NCBI RefSeq assembly: GCF_002160495.1
Contig: NZ_NFKR01000002.1
Location: 62,001-126,000 of the forward strand
Origin: Erysipelatoclostridium sp. An173
GTDB lineage: Bacteria; Bacillota_I; Bacilli_A; Erysipelotrichales; Coprobacillaceae
Length of the DNA: 64,000 nt
Reading direction: 5' to 3'
Part shown: in pieces, positions 53,607 through 60,997 of the stretch
Layout: each line of letters begins with the position of its first letter
How positions within the stretch are numbered: position 1 is the stretch's first letter
The notes under the pieces: model-generated
Told to the model about the DNA's origin: nothing
Seen by the model: the letters and a program-made list of their open reading frames with translations, nothing else
Database searches by the model: none
Translations under genes and position numbers: made by a program

Positions 53607-54710
53607 ATGGATTTTTTAGATGGGGAAAATACAGTCGAAAAGATGTTGATAAAACATGGGGTTAAAGATAAAAGGCCGGTTAGTGGTACTTTGGAGTTAA
53701 CACCGTTGTGTAATATGAACTGTGATATGTGTTATGTTCATTTAAGCAATGAAGAGATGAATAAACAGGGGGAGATATTAGACATTGATAAGTGGCTTGA
53801 TTTGGTGGAACAGTTGGAAAAAGCTGGGGTTTTATTTATTATGTTAACTGGTGGTGAACCGTTATTGTTTCCAGGTTTTAAAGAATTATATTTAAAACTT
53901 AAAAGAATGGGAATGGTAATAACAGTTAATACTAATGGAACGTTGATTGATGAAAAGTGGGCAGCTTTTTTTGGTGAAAATAAACCACGGCGTATTAATA
54001 TTACTTTATATGGTAATGATGAAAAAATTTATCGTGATTTGTGTCATTATCCAGGTGGTTTTGAAAAGACAGTTCGAGCAATTAAATTATTAAAAGATCA
54101 TGGTGTAAAGGTAAAGATGAATGGTAGTGTTACTAAAGCTAATTTTGATCAGATCGATGATATGTATCGGATTGCTCAGGAACTAGATGTTCCTTTACAT
54201 ATGGATACTTATATGTTACCAGGATTAAAGGATCGTTTTAAAGCGTTTGAAGAACAATCTCGTTTAAGTCCTGAAAATGTAGCTCAAGCAAGAATTAAAG
54301 TGTTAAAAAATGAACTAGGTGATGAGGTGTTTTTAAATTACGTTGATTCAATGTTGATGAAGGTCAAGCAGCAATATAATTATGGTTGTGGTATTGAGTG
54401 TCAAGCTGGTAATTCTTCATTTATGGTTAACTGGCAGGGATTAATGAAACCTTGTGTTAGTTTGTTTACACCAGCAGTAGACGTTTTTAAAACTGGTTTT
54501 GAAAATGCCTGGAAACAGATCGTAACTGAAAGTAAAGAATTAAAAATAAATGAAAAATGTGCTCAATGTAAATTAAGACCACTTTGTAATACGTGTGTAG
54601 CGACAGCTAATTGGGAAACGGGTAGTTTTACAGAAATTCCTGAATATTGCTGCAAAGAGGCTAAGGAAATGTTACGGCTGTTGTTATTGGAAAAGAATAA
54701 TAATCAATAA
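53607..54710 (+). CDS. Radical SAM/SPASM enzyme of a putative RiPP locus
   Basis: A 367-residue peptide-modifying-type radical SAM enzyme. The SAM-cluster motif is CNMNCDMC at about residues 32-39 (CxxxCxxC), followed by TGGEPLL near residue 85. The SPASM-like C-terminus has Cys at about 262, 266, 285, then CAQCKLRPLCNTC (~313-325) and a CC pair near 348, enough for one or two auxiliary clusters. It resembles enzymes that form thioether or C-C links in peptides. Ribosome site AGGAG; 53 nt after the candidate substrate gene. Confidence 0.88.
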   Translation: MDFLDGENTVEKMLIKHGVKDKRPVSGTLELTPLCNMNCDMCYVHLSNEEMNKQGEILDIDKWLDLVEQLEKAGVLFIMLTGGEPLLFPGFKELYLKLKRMGMVITVNTNGTLIDEKWAAFFGENKPRRINITLYGNDEKIYRDLCHYPGGFEKTVRAIKLLKDHGVKVKMNGSVTKANFDQIDDMYRIAQELDVPLHMDTYMLPGLKDRFKAFEEQSRLSPENVAQARIKVLKNELGDEVFLNYVDSMLMKVKQQYNYGCGIECQAGNSSFMVNWQGLMKPCVSLFTPAVDVFKTGFENAWKQIVTESKELKINEKCAQCKLRPLCNTCVATANWETGSFTEIPEYCCKEAKEMLRLLLLEKNNNQ

Positions 54711-54783
54711 AAACGAAATCATTAGGTTCCATTTTTGTTTCATTAGCGAGTGTTTTTAGATATAATGGAACCGAAAGGGTGAG

Positions 54784-55314
54784 ATGATGGAATCGATGAT
54801 TGAGTTTGTTCATCGTAGAATTGAAAAAAATAATTACAACATCGCTGTTGATTTTACGATGGGTAATGGTTATGATACGCTATTTTTAAGTGGTTTAGCT
54901 AATAAAGTATATAGTTTTGATATTCAAAAGCAGGCTTTAGTTAATACTAAAGAAAGATTAAAGGATGTTAATAATGTTGAACTTATCTTAGATAGTCATG
55001 AACATGTAGATAAATATGTTGATAGTATTGATGTTGGTATTTTTAATTTTGGTTATTTACCTAATGGTGATCATAGTATTACTACTAAAGCTGATAGTAG
55101 TTTACAAGCAATAAAAAAAGGAATTGAGTTATTAAATCCAGGGTGTATATTGTATTTGGTTGTTTATGTTGGTCATGATGAGGGGAAAAGGGAAAGTGTG
55201 ATTATTGATGAATATGTTTCGAAACTGGATTTTAAGTTGTTTAATGTTGGAATGTTTAAAATGATTAATAAGGGGCTAGCTCCTTATGTAATAATGATTG
55301 AAAAAAGAAAATAG
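54784..55314 (+). CDS. mnmM: tRNA U34 methyltransferase MnmM-like (YtqB family)
   Basis: SAM-dependent methyltransferase, 176 residues. In Bacillus the YtqB family (MnmM) methylates the nm5 group of wobble uridine in tRNA. The SAM-binding motif I appears as AVDFTMGNGYDTLFL near residues 22-36, the acidic residue after strand 2 in YSFDIQ, and NFGYLPNGDH near residue 88 is typical of the rRNA_methylase (PF06962) group. ATG 54787 is an equally good start by spacing from AAAGGGTG. It has its own terminator and is not part of the peptide locus. Confidence 0.85.
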   Translation: MMESMIEFVHRRIEKNNYNIAVDFTMGNGYDTLFLSGLANKVYSFDIQKQALVNTKERLKDVNNVELILDSHEHVDKYVDSIDVGIFNFGYLPNGDHSITTKADSSLQAIKKGIELLNPGCILYLVVYVGHDEGKRESVIIDEYVSKLDFKLFNVGMFKMINKGLAPYVIMIEKRK

Positions 55315-55332
55315 ATTCTAGTTTAAGAATCT
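55312..55332 (+). terminator. Terminator of the mnmM-like gene
   Basis: AGATTCT / AGAATCT stem at the stop, followed by ATTTCTT. A second hairpin AGTAGATG / CATCTACT (about 55340-55361) with a T run follows, inside the opposed pseudogene. Confidence 0.65.
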
Positions 55333-55628
55333 ATTTCTTGAGTAGATGGTGTTTCATCTACTTTTTTATTTGTTTTGATGTTATTGATGATATAACCTAA
55401 ACAAAAGATAATTACAGCTGTTGCTAGATAGTCAAGAGTATTATTAACATAATACATAATACAATCATACCATTGTGTAGTAAAAGAAATTGACCCAGCA
55501 GCATGTAATGATAATTAATAAGTAGTTATATCATAGAAATTTAATACAAAAGCAATTAGCATAATTGCAGCTATAATATAGATAAATATAACTAATTTGC
55601 TAAGTGGCTGTTTATTTTTTGATGTCAT
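55323..55628 (-). pseudogene. Two-pass membrane protein gene with in-frame stop
   Basis: ATG 55628 after GGAGAGG opens a frame that meets TAA at 55515-55517 (codon 38) and continues in the same frame to TAA at 55323. The product would be 101 residues: segment one is LVIFIYIIAAIMLIAFVL, then the stop, a loop with TTQWYDCIMYYVNN, and segment two ATAVIIFCLGYIINNI, with an acidic tail. Continuity of frame and topology show a once intact gene broken by a nonsense change. Family not recognised. Confidence 0.65.
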
Positions 55629-55934
55629 TTAGGCCTCTCCTTTCATAGCTCTTAACTATAATTCATCATTGTGGGATAATTGTGGGATAAATGTTGTTTT
55701 ATGAATTAAAGTTCATTTTTTTGTGCAAATATAGTGGAATATTTATGTAATAATTAGAAAATAATTGGCAATCGATTAAGTGGAATATATTTGTTTTTTT
55801 TAACATATTGATTAGATGTAGCGTTGTTTTGAAAGAGTCATTATTTGATGTTATTTTAGTAAAAAAGGATGTCATTATTAATGAAATTACTTAGTAACAA
55901 TGTTATAATATAAGTAACAAAGGAGGAATGCAAC
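55629..55934. promoter_or_regulatory. Intergenic region before the HPr-like gene
   Basis: 306 bp without a gene. An 11-bp tandem duplication (TTGTGGGATAA twice, 55669-55690) lies behind the broken membrane gene. A perfect TATAAT at 55904-55909 is the likely -10 of the HPr-like gene, with no good -35. AGTAACAA occurs on both sides of the -10 (55893-55900 and 55913-55920). Confidence 0.4.
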
Positions 55935-56204
55935 ATGGTAAAAAGAATTAATGTTACCGTAACTGATCCAGTTGGTCTTTATGCTACTCCAGCAACAGAA
56001 TTAGTTGATAATATGAAGGTGTTTAAAAGTGATATTAAACTAGTCTACGCTTCAAAAACAGTCAACATGAAATCATTGATGGGAGTTTTATCATTAGGAA
56101 TACCAACCATGGCTAAAATTGAAATAATTGCTGATGGTGAAGATGCCGAAGCAGCAATTGATCAAGCAATGAAAAAGATGAAAGAGTTAGGTATTTGCGA
56201 TTAA
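55935..56204 (+). CDS. HPr/Crh-like protein lacking the catalytic histidine
   Basis: An 89-residue HPr-fold protein. The active-site segment normally GxHARPAT reads GLYATPAT: Tyr16 replaces the phospho-accepting His15, and Thr18 the conserved Arg17. The regulatory segment VNMKSLMGVLSLGI is intact, with Ser47 equal to Ser46, the HPr kinase target. It therefore cannot carry PTS phosphate but could be a Ser-phosphorylated regulator like Bacillus Crh (where His15 is Gln). Ribosome site AAAGGAGGAATGCAAC. A terminator separates it from mraY. Confidence 0.9.
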   Translation: MVKRINVTVTDPVGLYATPATELVDNMKVFKSDIKLVYASKTVNMKSLMGVLSLGIPTMAKIEIIADGEDAEAAIDQAMKKMKELGICD

Positions 56205-56216
56205 CAGTGATTGAAT

Positions 56217-56243
56217 AAAAGGGACTTTTGTCCCTTTTATTTT
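56217..56243 (+). terminator. Terminator of the HPr-like gene
   Basis: AAAAGGGAC / GTCCCTTTT stem with TTTT loop, then ATTTT. Confidence 0.85.
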
Positions 56244-56302
56244 GCCTATTTATCGATAATATGATATAGTAAAGACGAATTTGAAAAAAAGGGGTCAGAT
56301 AC

Positions 56303-57280
56303 ATGGAAAATTTTCTTAAGTTAGTATTTGCTTTTGTGATTGGGTTTATTTTAGTAGTAATAGCCATGCCAAAAGTAATACCATTTTTACATAAGATGAA
56401 ATTTGGACAGGTAGAACGTGAAGAAGGTTTAGAATCTCATAAAGTAAAAAACGGGACACCAACAATGGGTGGTATTGTTTTTGTCTTAGCAGCAATAATC
56501 GCAGCTGTAATCGTTAATATTGGTGATTTATTTAATCCAGAAATTATTTTAGCGACAATTGTTTTAGTTGGTTATAGTTTAATTGGCTTTGTAGATGATG
56601 CTTTAATTATCATTAAACATAGTAATAAAGGATTACCACCATTAGCTAAATTATTAGCACAGATTGCTCTTGCAATTATTTGTTATTTCTTTGCAATGAA
56701 TTTTATCCCTGGATTTACTTCAGTAGTAACAATACCAATTGTTAAAGTGGATATTGATTTTGGTATTTTATATCCAGCATTAATTCTATTAATGTTTGCT
56801 GGTACTAGTAACGGTGTTAATTTATCAGATGGACTTGATGGTCTAGCAACAGGGCTTTCAATGGTTGCGATTGCACCATTTATCATTTTTGCAACAATGA
56901 CTAAAGATTATGCTCTTGCAAGTTATGCAACAGCAATGGTTGGGGCTTTACTTGGATTTATGATGTTTAATTATCATCCAGCTAAAATCTTTATGGGCGA
57001 TGTTGGTTCACTTGGTTTAGGTGGTTTTCTTGCTATTCTAGCAATTTTAACTAAACAAGAATTATTGCTTATTTTAGTTGGTGGTGTATTTATAATGGAA
57101 ACTGTTTCAGTTATCATTCAAGTTGTTTCTTTTAAAACAAGAGGAAAACGAGTTTTCAAAATGGCACCAATTCATCATCATTTTGAAATGTTAGGATGGT
57201 CTGAACAACAGGTAACAATTTCATTTTGGTTTATTGGTTTTATTTGCGGAATTTTATCAATTGTAATCGGGGTGTTATAA
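56303..57280 (+). CDS. mraY: Phospho-N-acetylmuramoyl-pentapeptide transferase MraY
   Basis: Integral membrane enzyme that makes lipid I from UDP-MurNAc-pentapeptide and undecaprenyl phosphate. A 325-residue protein with ten membrane segments. Signature parts: GTPTMGGIVF near residue 51, the DDALIIIKHSNKGL loop near residue 98 (catalytic Asp pair), NLSDGLDGLATG near residue 173, MGDVGSLGLGG near residue 232, and the APIHHHFEMLGW loop near residue 290. It is paired with murD but not with a full dcw cluster in the window. Confidence 0.96.
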   Translation: MENFLKLVFAFVIGFILVVIAMPKVIPFLHKMKFGQVEREEGLESHKVKNGTPTMGGIVFVLAAIIAAVIVNIGDLFNPEIILATIVLVGYSLIGFVDDALIIIKHSNKGLPPLAKLLAQIALAIICYFFAMNFIPGFTSVVTIPIVKVDIDFGILYPALILLMFAGTSNGVNLSDGLDGLATGLSMVAIAPFIIFATMTKDYALASYATAMVGALLGFMMFNYHPAKIFMGDVGSLGLGGFLAILAILTKQELLLILVGGVFIMETVSVIIQVVSFKTRGKRVFKMAPIHHHFEMLGWSEQQVTISFWFIGFICGILSIVIGVL

Positions 57281-57281
57281 A

Positions 57282-58625
57282 ATGTTAACTGGTAAAAAAG
57301 TATTAGTAATTGGTTTAGCTCGTAGTGGTAAAGCGGCAATTAGATTATTACATCATTTAAATGCAACTATTACTGTAAATGAAGCTAAGGAGGCTAATGA
57401 TATTCCTGAATATCAACAATATGTAGATATGGGAATTGAAATGGTTACTGGTAGTCATCCAGATGAATTGTTTGAACGTGATTTTGATTTTGTAATTAAA
57501 AATCCCGGTATCAATTACCATAAGCCTTTTATCTTACGTTTAAAACAACGTCAGATTCCAGTTTATACAGAAATTGAATTAGCTTTTCAGGTAGCTAAAA
57601 AACAACATTATATTGGAGTAACTGGTACTAATGGTAAAACAACAACAGTTACACTAATTGATAAAATATTAAAAGGTAAATATCCAAATGTTCATTTGGC
57701 TGGCAATGTTGGTTATCCTTTATGTGATATTGTTATGGATAATAATTTGCTGGAAGAAGAAAATCACTATGTGGTTATTGAAATGAGTAATTTCCAATTA
57801 TTGGACATTGATACTTTTAAACCACATCTTTCAACGATCATTAATCTAACACCTGATCACTTAGATTATATGGCATCACTTGATGAATACTATGCTTCAA
57901 AAACAAATATTTATAAAAATACTGATCAAGATGATTATTTTATTGTTAATAAAGATGATAAGACAGTATTAGAATATTTAGATCGTTATCAAGTACCTTG
58001 TCAAAAAATAACTATTTCATTGATTGATGAAGCTGATTGTATGATTAAAGATAACGCTATTTATTATCAAAATGAATTTATTATTGATATTGCTGATATT
58101 AAAGTAGTTGGTAAACATAATTTACAAAATATTATGGTTGCCATTTGTATGGCTAAATTATCAAATGTAGATACTAAAATTATTAATCAGGAAATTGCGT
58201 CATTCATTGGTGTTGAACATCGAATTGAATTTGTTCGAGAAATTAATGGTGTTAAAGTCTACAATGATTCTAAGGCAACTAATACTGATGCTAGTATTAT
58301 TGCATTAAAAGCTTTTGATAAACCAGTTATTTTACTAATGGGTGGTTTTGAAAAAGGACTAGATTTACAAGAAATGGCTAGCTATGGTAATAAAATTAAA
58401 CGTTTAGTTACTTTTGGAGCAGCTGGAAAACGATTTAAAGAAGAAATGCATATTGAAAATAGTATTTATGTTGAAAATCTTGAGGCAGCAACACTTGAAG
58501 CATTAAATCATGCTGAAAATGGCGATATTATCCTATTGTCACCATCAACAAGCAGTTTTGATGAGTTTTCAGGTTATGAACAGCGAGGAAAAGTGTTTAA
58601 AGAAATTGTAAACAATTATAAATAA
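57282..58625 (+). CDS. murD: UDP-N-acetylmuramoylalanine-D-glutamate ligase MurD
   Basis: Adds D-Glu to UDP-MurNAc-L-Ala in the cytosol. A 447-residue Mur ligase: N-terminal UDP-binding domain with VIGLARSGKAAI near residue 9, ATP-binding loop GVTGTNGKTTTV near residue 110, EMSNFQL near residue 167, and NLTPDHLDYM. The C-terminal domain starts near residue 302 (VEHRIEFVREINGVKVYNDSKATN). It starts 2 nt after mraY. Confidence 0.96.
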   Translation: MLTGKKVLVIGLARSGKAAIRLLHHLNATITVNEAKEANDIPEYQQYVDMGIEMVTGSHPDELFERDFDFVIKNPGINYHKPFILRLKQRQIPVYTEIELAFQVAKKQHYIGVTGTNGKTTTVTLIDKILKGKYPNVHLAGNVGYPLCDIVMDNNLLEEENHYVVIEMSNFQLLDIDTFKPHLSTIINLTPDHLDYMASLDEYYASKTNIYKNTDQDDYFIVNKDDKTVLEYLDRYQVPCQKITISLIDEADCMIKDNAIYYQNEFIIDIADIKVVGKHNLQNIMVAICMAKLSNVDTKIINQEIASFIGVEHRIEFVREINGVKVYNDSKATNTDASIIALKAFDKPVILLMGGFEKGLDLQEMASYGNKIKRLVTFGAAGKRFKEEMHIENSIYVENLEAATLEALNHAENGDIILLSPSTSSFDEFSGYEQRGKVFKEIVNNYK

Positions 58626-58680
58626 TAAAGTCATCAATTGATATATACTTTGTCAAGTAGACACGGTAAAATTATATGTT

Positions 58681-58716
58681 AGTCATCGCGTTATCATAAC
58701 GTTGATGACTTTTTTA
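58681..58716 (+). terminator. Terminator after murD with a competing upstream arm
   Basis: AGTCATCGCGTTA (58681-58693), TCA loop, TAACGTTGATGACT, then TTTTT. AGTCATCAA at 58629-58637 is an exact complement of the 3' arm TTGATGACT and could compete for it. Confidence 0.75.
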
Positions 58717-58766
58717 GTTATATAATGGCTAATAATTTAATTAAAAAATCATTCGAAAATTAAAAG

Positions 58767-58813
58767 AAAAAACCTCTTTTGTAAATGTATATAAATAACA
58801 AAGGAGGTTTTTT
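58767..58813 (+). promoter_or_regulatory. Hairpin hiding the ribosome site of the Rpn gene
   Basis: A 16-bp stem (58767-58782 with 58798-58813, one G-U pair) and 15-nt loop. The 3' arm holds AAAGGAGG and ends in TTTTTT directly at the ATG. Transcripts entering from upstream would both terminate here and have their ribosome site masked. Confidence 0.75.
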
Positions 58814-59776
58814 ATGAAAAAGATTATCAAAAAAGTTTATGATTTTAAAAGTGATGTTCTTTTTAAATATTCTTTAGCTGATGATAAAGATTATGATTGT
58901 CGTTATTTGTTAAAACTGTTTATTGAAGGTATTTTAAATATTCAATGTCAGGATATCAAAGTTTTGAATCCGGATTTAAGTAGTGATCATGTTGAAGATA
59001 AAGATATGATCTTAGATATTAGAGTAACGGTTGCATCGGGTAAGCAGATTGATATTGAAATGCAGAACTCATCTTTTTCTGTTAGTCAACGTCATCGTTT
59101 TCAACTCTACGGGGCTAAAATGCTTACATATCAAGAAAAAAAGGGTAATAAATATCAATTTATTAATCCAGTCTATCAAATTATTTTTATCAACGATATA
59201 GATAGTGATAATCTACAGCTTTATGATACATATCAAAGTAGAAATAAAGAAGGTAAATTAGAAAAGAATAATCTGATGAATCGAGTATATGTTCAAGTAC
59301 CATATATCAATGTCATAAAGCAGTATAAAAAACTAGATGAATTCAGTGAATTAGAGCTGGCGATCTATATATTTGCAAACGGGATAACAGATGATATAAT
59401 GAAACTGAAAGAAGCAAAGGTGATTGAGATAATGAAAGACAAGATGGAAAGATTTAATCAGGACGATGAACTAAGATTAGCAGCATATAATCGGGAGTTA
59501 AATATTTATGCTCATGAGATGGAACTTGAAGAAAGCTATCAAAAAGGGGTGGAAAAAGGCGAAAAGGATGGAATGAAAAAAGGAATCAAAGAGGGAATCG
59601 AAAAAGGTAAAAAAGAAGAAAAGGAACAATTAACTTTGCAATTATTTAAATCTAGATACCCAGATGAAGATAGTAGTTTTCTAAATAACTTAGAAAGTGA
59701 AAACTATGATATGGTCTTTAAAATGTTATTGGAAAATCAATCACTTGAAACAATCAAGAAAGCAATTAAAAAATAA
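58814..59776 (+). CDS. Rpn-family recombination-promoting nuclease/putative transposase
   Basis: A 320-residue PD-(D/E)XK nuclease of the Rpn group (PF12784). It opens with YDFKSDVLFKYSLAD, and the nuclease core shows Asp in MILDIRVTVASG near residue 70 and the E-x-Q in QIDIEMQNSS near residue 80. The C-terminal third carries a Gly-Lys/Glu repeat (EKGEKDGMKKGIKEGIEKGK) usual for these proteins. Codon use shifts about 59330-59560 (more CTG, ATA, AAG, GCG), suggesting recombination between copies. Its ribosome site is sequestered by the hairpin just upstream. Confidence 0.85.
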   Translation: MKKIIKKVYDFKSDVLFKYSLADDKDYDCRYLLKLFIEGILNIQCQDIKVLNPDLSSDHVEDKDMILDIRVTVASGKQIDIEMQNSSFSVSQRHRFQLYGAKMLTYQEKKGNKYQFINPVYQIIFINDIDSDNLQLYDTYQSRNKEGKLEKNNLMNRVYVQVPYINVIKQYKKLDEFSELELAIYIFANGITDDIMKLKEAKVIEIMKDKMERFNQDDELRLAAYNRELNIYAHEMELEESYQKGVEKGEKDGMKKGIKEGIEKGKKEEKEQLTLQLFKSRYPDEDSSFLNNLESENYDMVFKMLLENQSLETIKKAIKK

Positions 59777-59785
59777 TAGATAGAA

Positions 59786-59812
59786 GCTGCTGATTTAGCA
59801 GCTTTTCATTTT
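59786..59812 (+). terminator. Terminator of the Rpn gene
   Basis: AAGCTGCT / AGCAGCTT stem followed by a TT-rich tract. Confidence 0.7.
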
Positions 59813-59856
59813 TTCAAGTTATTTACTGTTGAAAATAAAGGACAGATACTTGAAAA
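59811..59856. promoter_or_regulatory. TTTTCAAGT inverted pair before the lacI-type gene
   Basis: TTTTCAAGT (59811-59819) and its complement ACTTGAAAA (59848-59856) flank the likely promoter. A third copy lies at 60909-60917, between the regulator and the lyase gene. Confidence 0.4.
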
Positions 59857-59882
59857 TAATAATATACAAAAGGAGGAAGCCT

Positions 59883-60902
59883 ATGAAAGTCACGATGAAA
59901 GATATCGCTAAAAAATTAAATGTTTCAATTAATGCTGTATCAATTGCATTAAACGATAAACCAGGCGTAAGTGATGAAATGAGACTATTGATTTTAAAGA
60001 CGGCTGATGAAATGGGTTATATTAATGAAAAAAGAAAATATCTATCAGTGTTTTCTAAATCAAATATTGCGATTATGATGCAAAGCTATTATGCCGATAC
60101 CGGTCATTTTTATTCAATTGTTTTACGTTCGATCGTTGAAGAGGCTAAGAGTTTAGGTTATTTTTCAATTATGAATTATTTTGATGATTCTAATATGGAA
60201 TTGCCTGAATGTATCGTTGATCGAAAAGTAGCCGGTATTGTCATTGTTGGTAAAATATCGGATATGAATTTAAATCAATTAAAACAAACTGGAATTCCGA
60301 TTGTTTTAGTCGATTTTACGTCATTATATGATAGTTGTGATTGTGTTTTGACTCATAATAAACAAGGTGGCTATATGATTAGTGATTATGTAATTCAAAA
60401 AGGTTATCGAAAGATTGGTTTTTTTGGTGATTTGAATTATTCATTAAGTTTTCAAGATCGTTTCATTGGTTATAAAGAAGCATTGATTAATCATCAAATT
60501 ATTAATGATTATTTTGATGATGAATATATTAAAAAATATTCTTTTTTAGAAAATATTGAAAAATATATTATCAATAATCAAATTGATGAGGTAGTAAAAA
60601 TATTAAAATCTAAGGAATTGCCCGATGTTTTAATATGTGCTAATGATTCTAATGCCTTTGCGGTTATTAAGGCTTTGGTTCAAATGGGGTTGCGTGTTCC
60701 TATCGATATTGGAGTTACTGGTTTTGATGATACCCCGCTTTGTGAAAAGTTTATTCCCCCGCTTACAACGGTTCAGGTCCAAAAAGAAGCTATGGGTAAA
60801 GAAGCGGTCGCTAGATTAGTAGATCGAATTCAAAGAAAGGATTATCCTAAAAAAACAGAGTTATTAAGTGTTAAGATCATTGAACGAGCTTCTGTAAAAT
60901 AG
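59883..60902 (+). CDS. LacI-family transcriptional regulator
   Basis: A 339-residue repressor-type regulator. The N-terminal HTH (MKDIAKKLNVSINAVSIALN, then DKPGVSDEMRLLIL) is followed by a sugar-binding domain with IVIVGKISD, VVDFTSLYDSC-like loops and the FDDTPLCEKFIPPLTTVQVQKEAMG segment typical of LacI/PurR. ATG 59883 follows AAAGGAGGAAGCCT; a longer frame from 59829 is unlikely. The lyase gene lies 95 bp downstream on the same strand, so control of glycosaminoglycan use is inferred. Confidence 0.9.
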   Translation: MKVTMKDIAKKLNVSINAVSIALNDKPGVSDEMRLLILKTADEMGYINEKRKYLSVFSKSNIAIMMQSYYADTGHFYSIVLRSIVEEAKSLGYFSIMNYFDDSNMELPECIVDRKVAGIVIVGKISDMNLNQLKQTGIPIVLVDFTSLYDSCDCVLTHNKQGGYMISDYVIQKGYRKIGFFGDLNYSLSFQDRFIGYKEALINHQIINDYFDDEYIKKYSFLENIEKYIINNQIDEVVKILKSKELPDVLICANDSNAFAVIKALVQMGLRVPIDIGVTGFDDTPLCEKFIPPLTTVQVQKEAMGKEAVARLVDRIQRKDYPKKTELLSVKIIERASVK

Positions 60903-60964
60903 AAGCAGTTTTCAAGTAATTGAGCGTTGAAATTCAAGCTATATGAATAAATAATAATAATTGT

Positions 60965-60978
60965 AGTAAGCGTTTTCA
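60965..60978 (+). promoter_or_regulatory. cre-like operator before the lyase gene
   Basis: AGTAAGCGTTTTCA matches the cre consensus TGWAARCGYTWNCW at 13 of 14 positions. It lies 19 bp before the start codon. It could be bound by CcpA or by the adjacent LacI-type regulator. Confidence 0.55.
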
Positions 60979-60997
60979 ATGTAAGGAGGGTAGAAAA

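Noticed and set aside
54784-55314. Methyltransferase as a fourth member of the peptide locus
   Set aside because: It matches the MnmM/YtqB tRNA-modification family and has its own promoter spacing and terminator.
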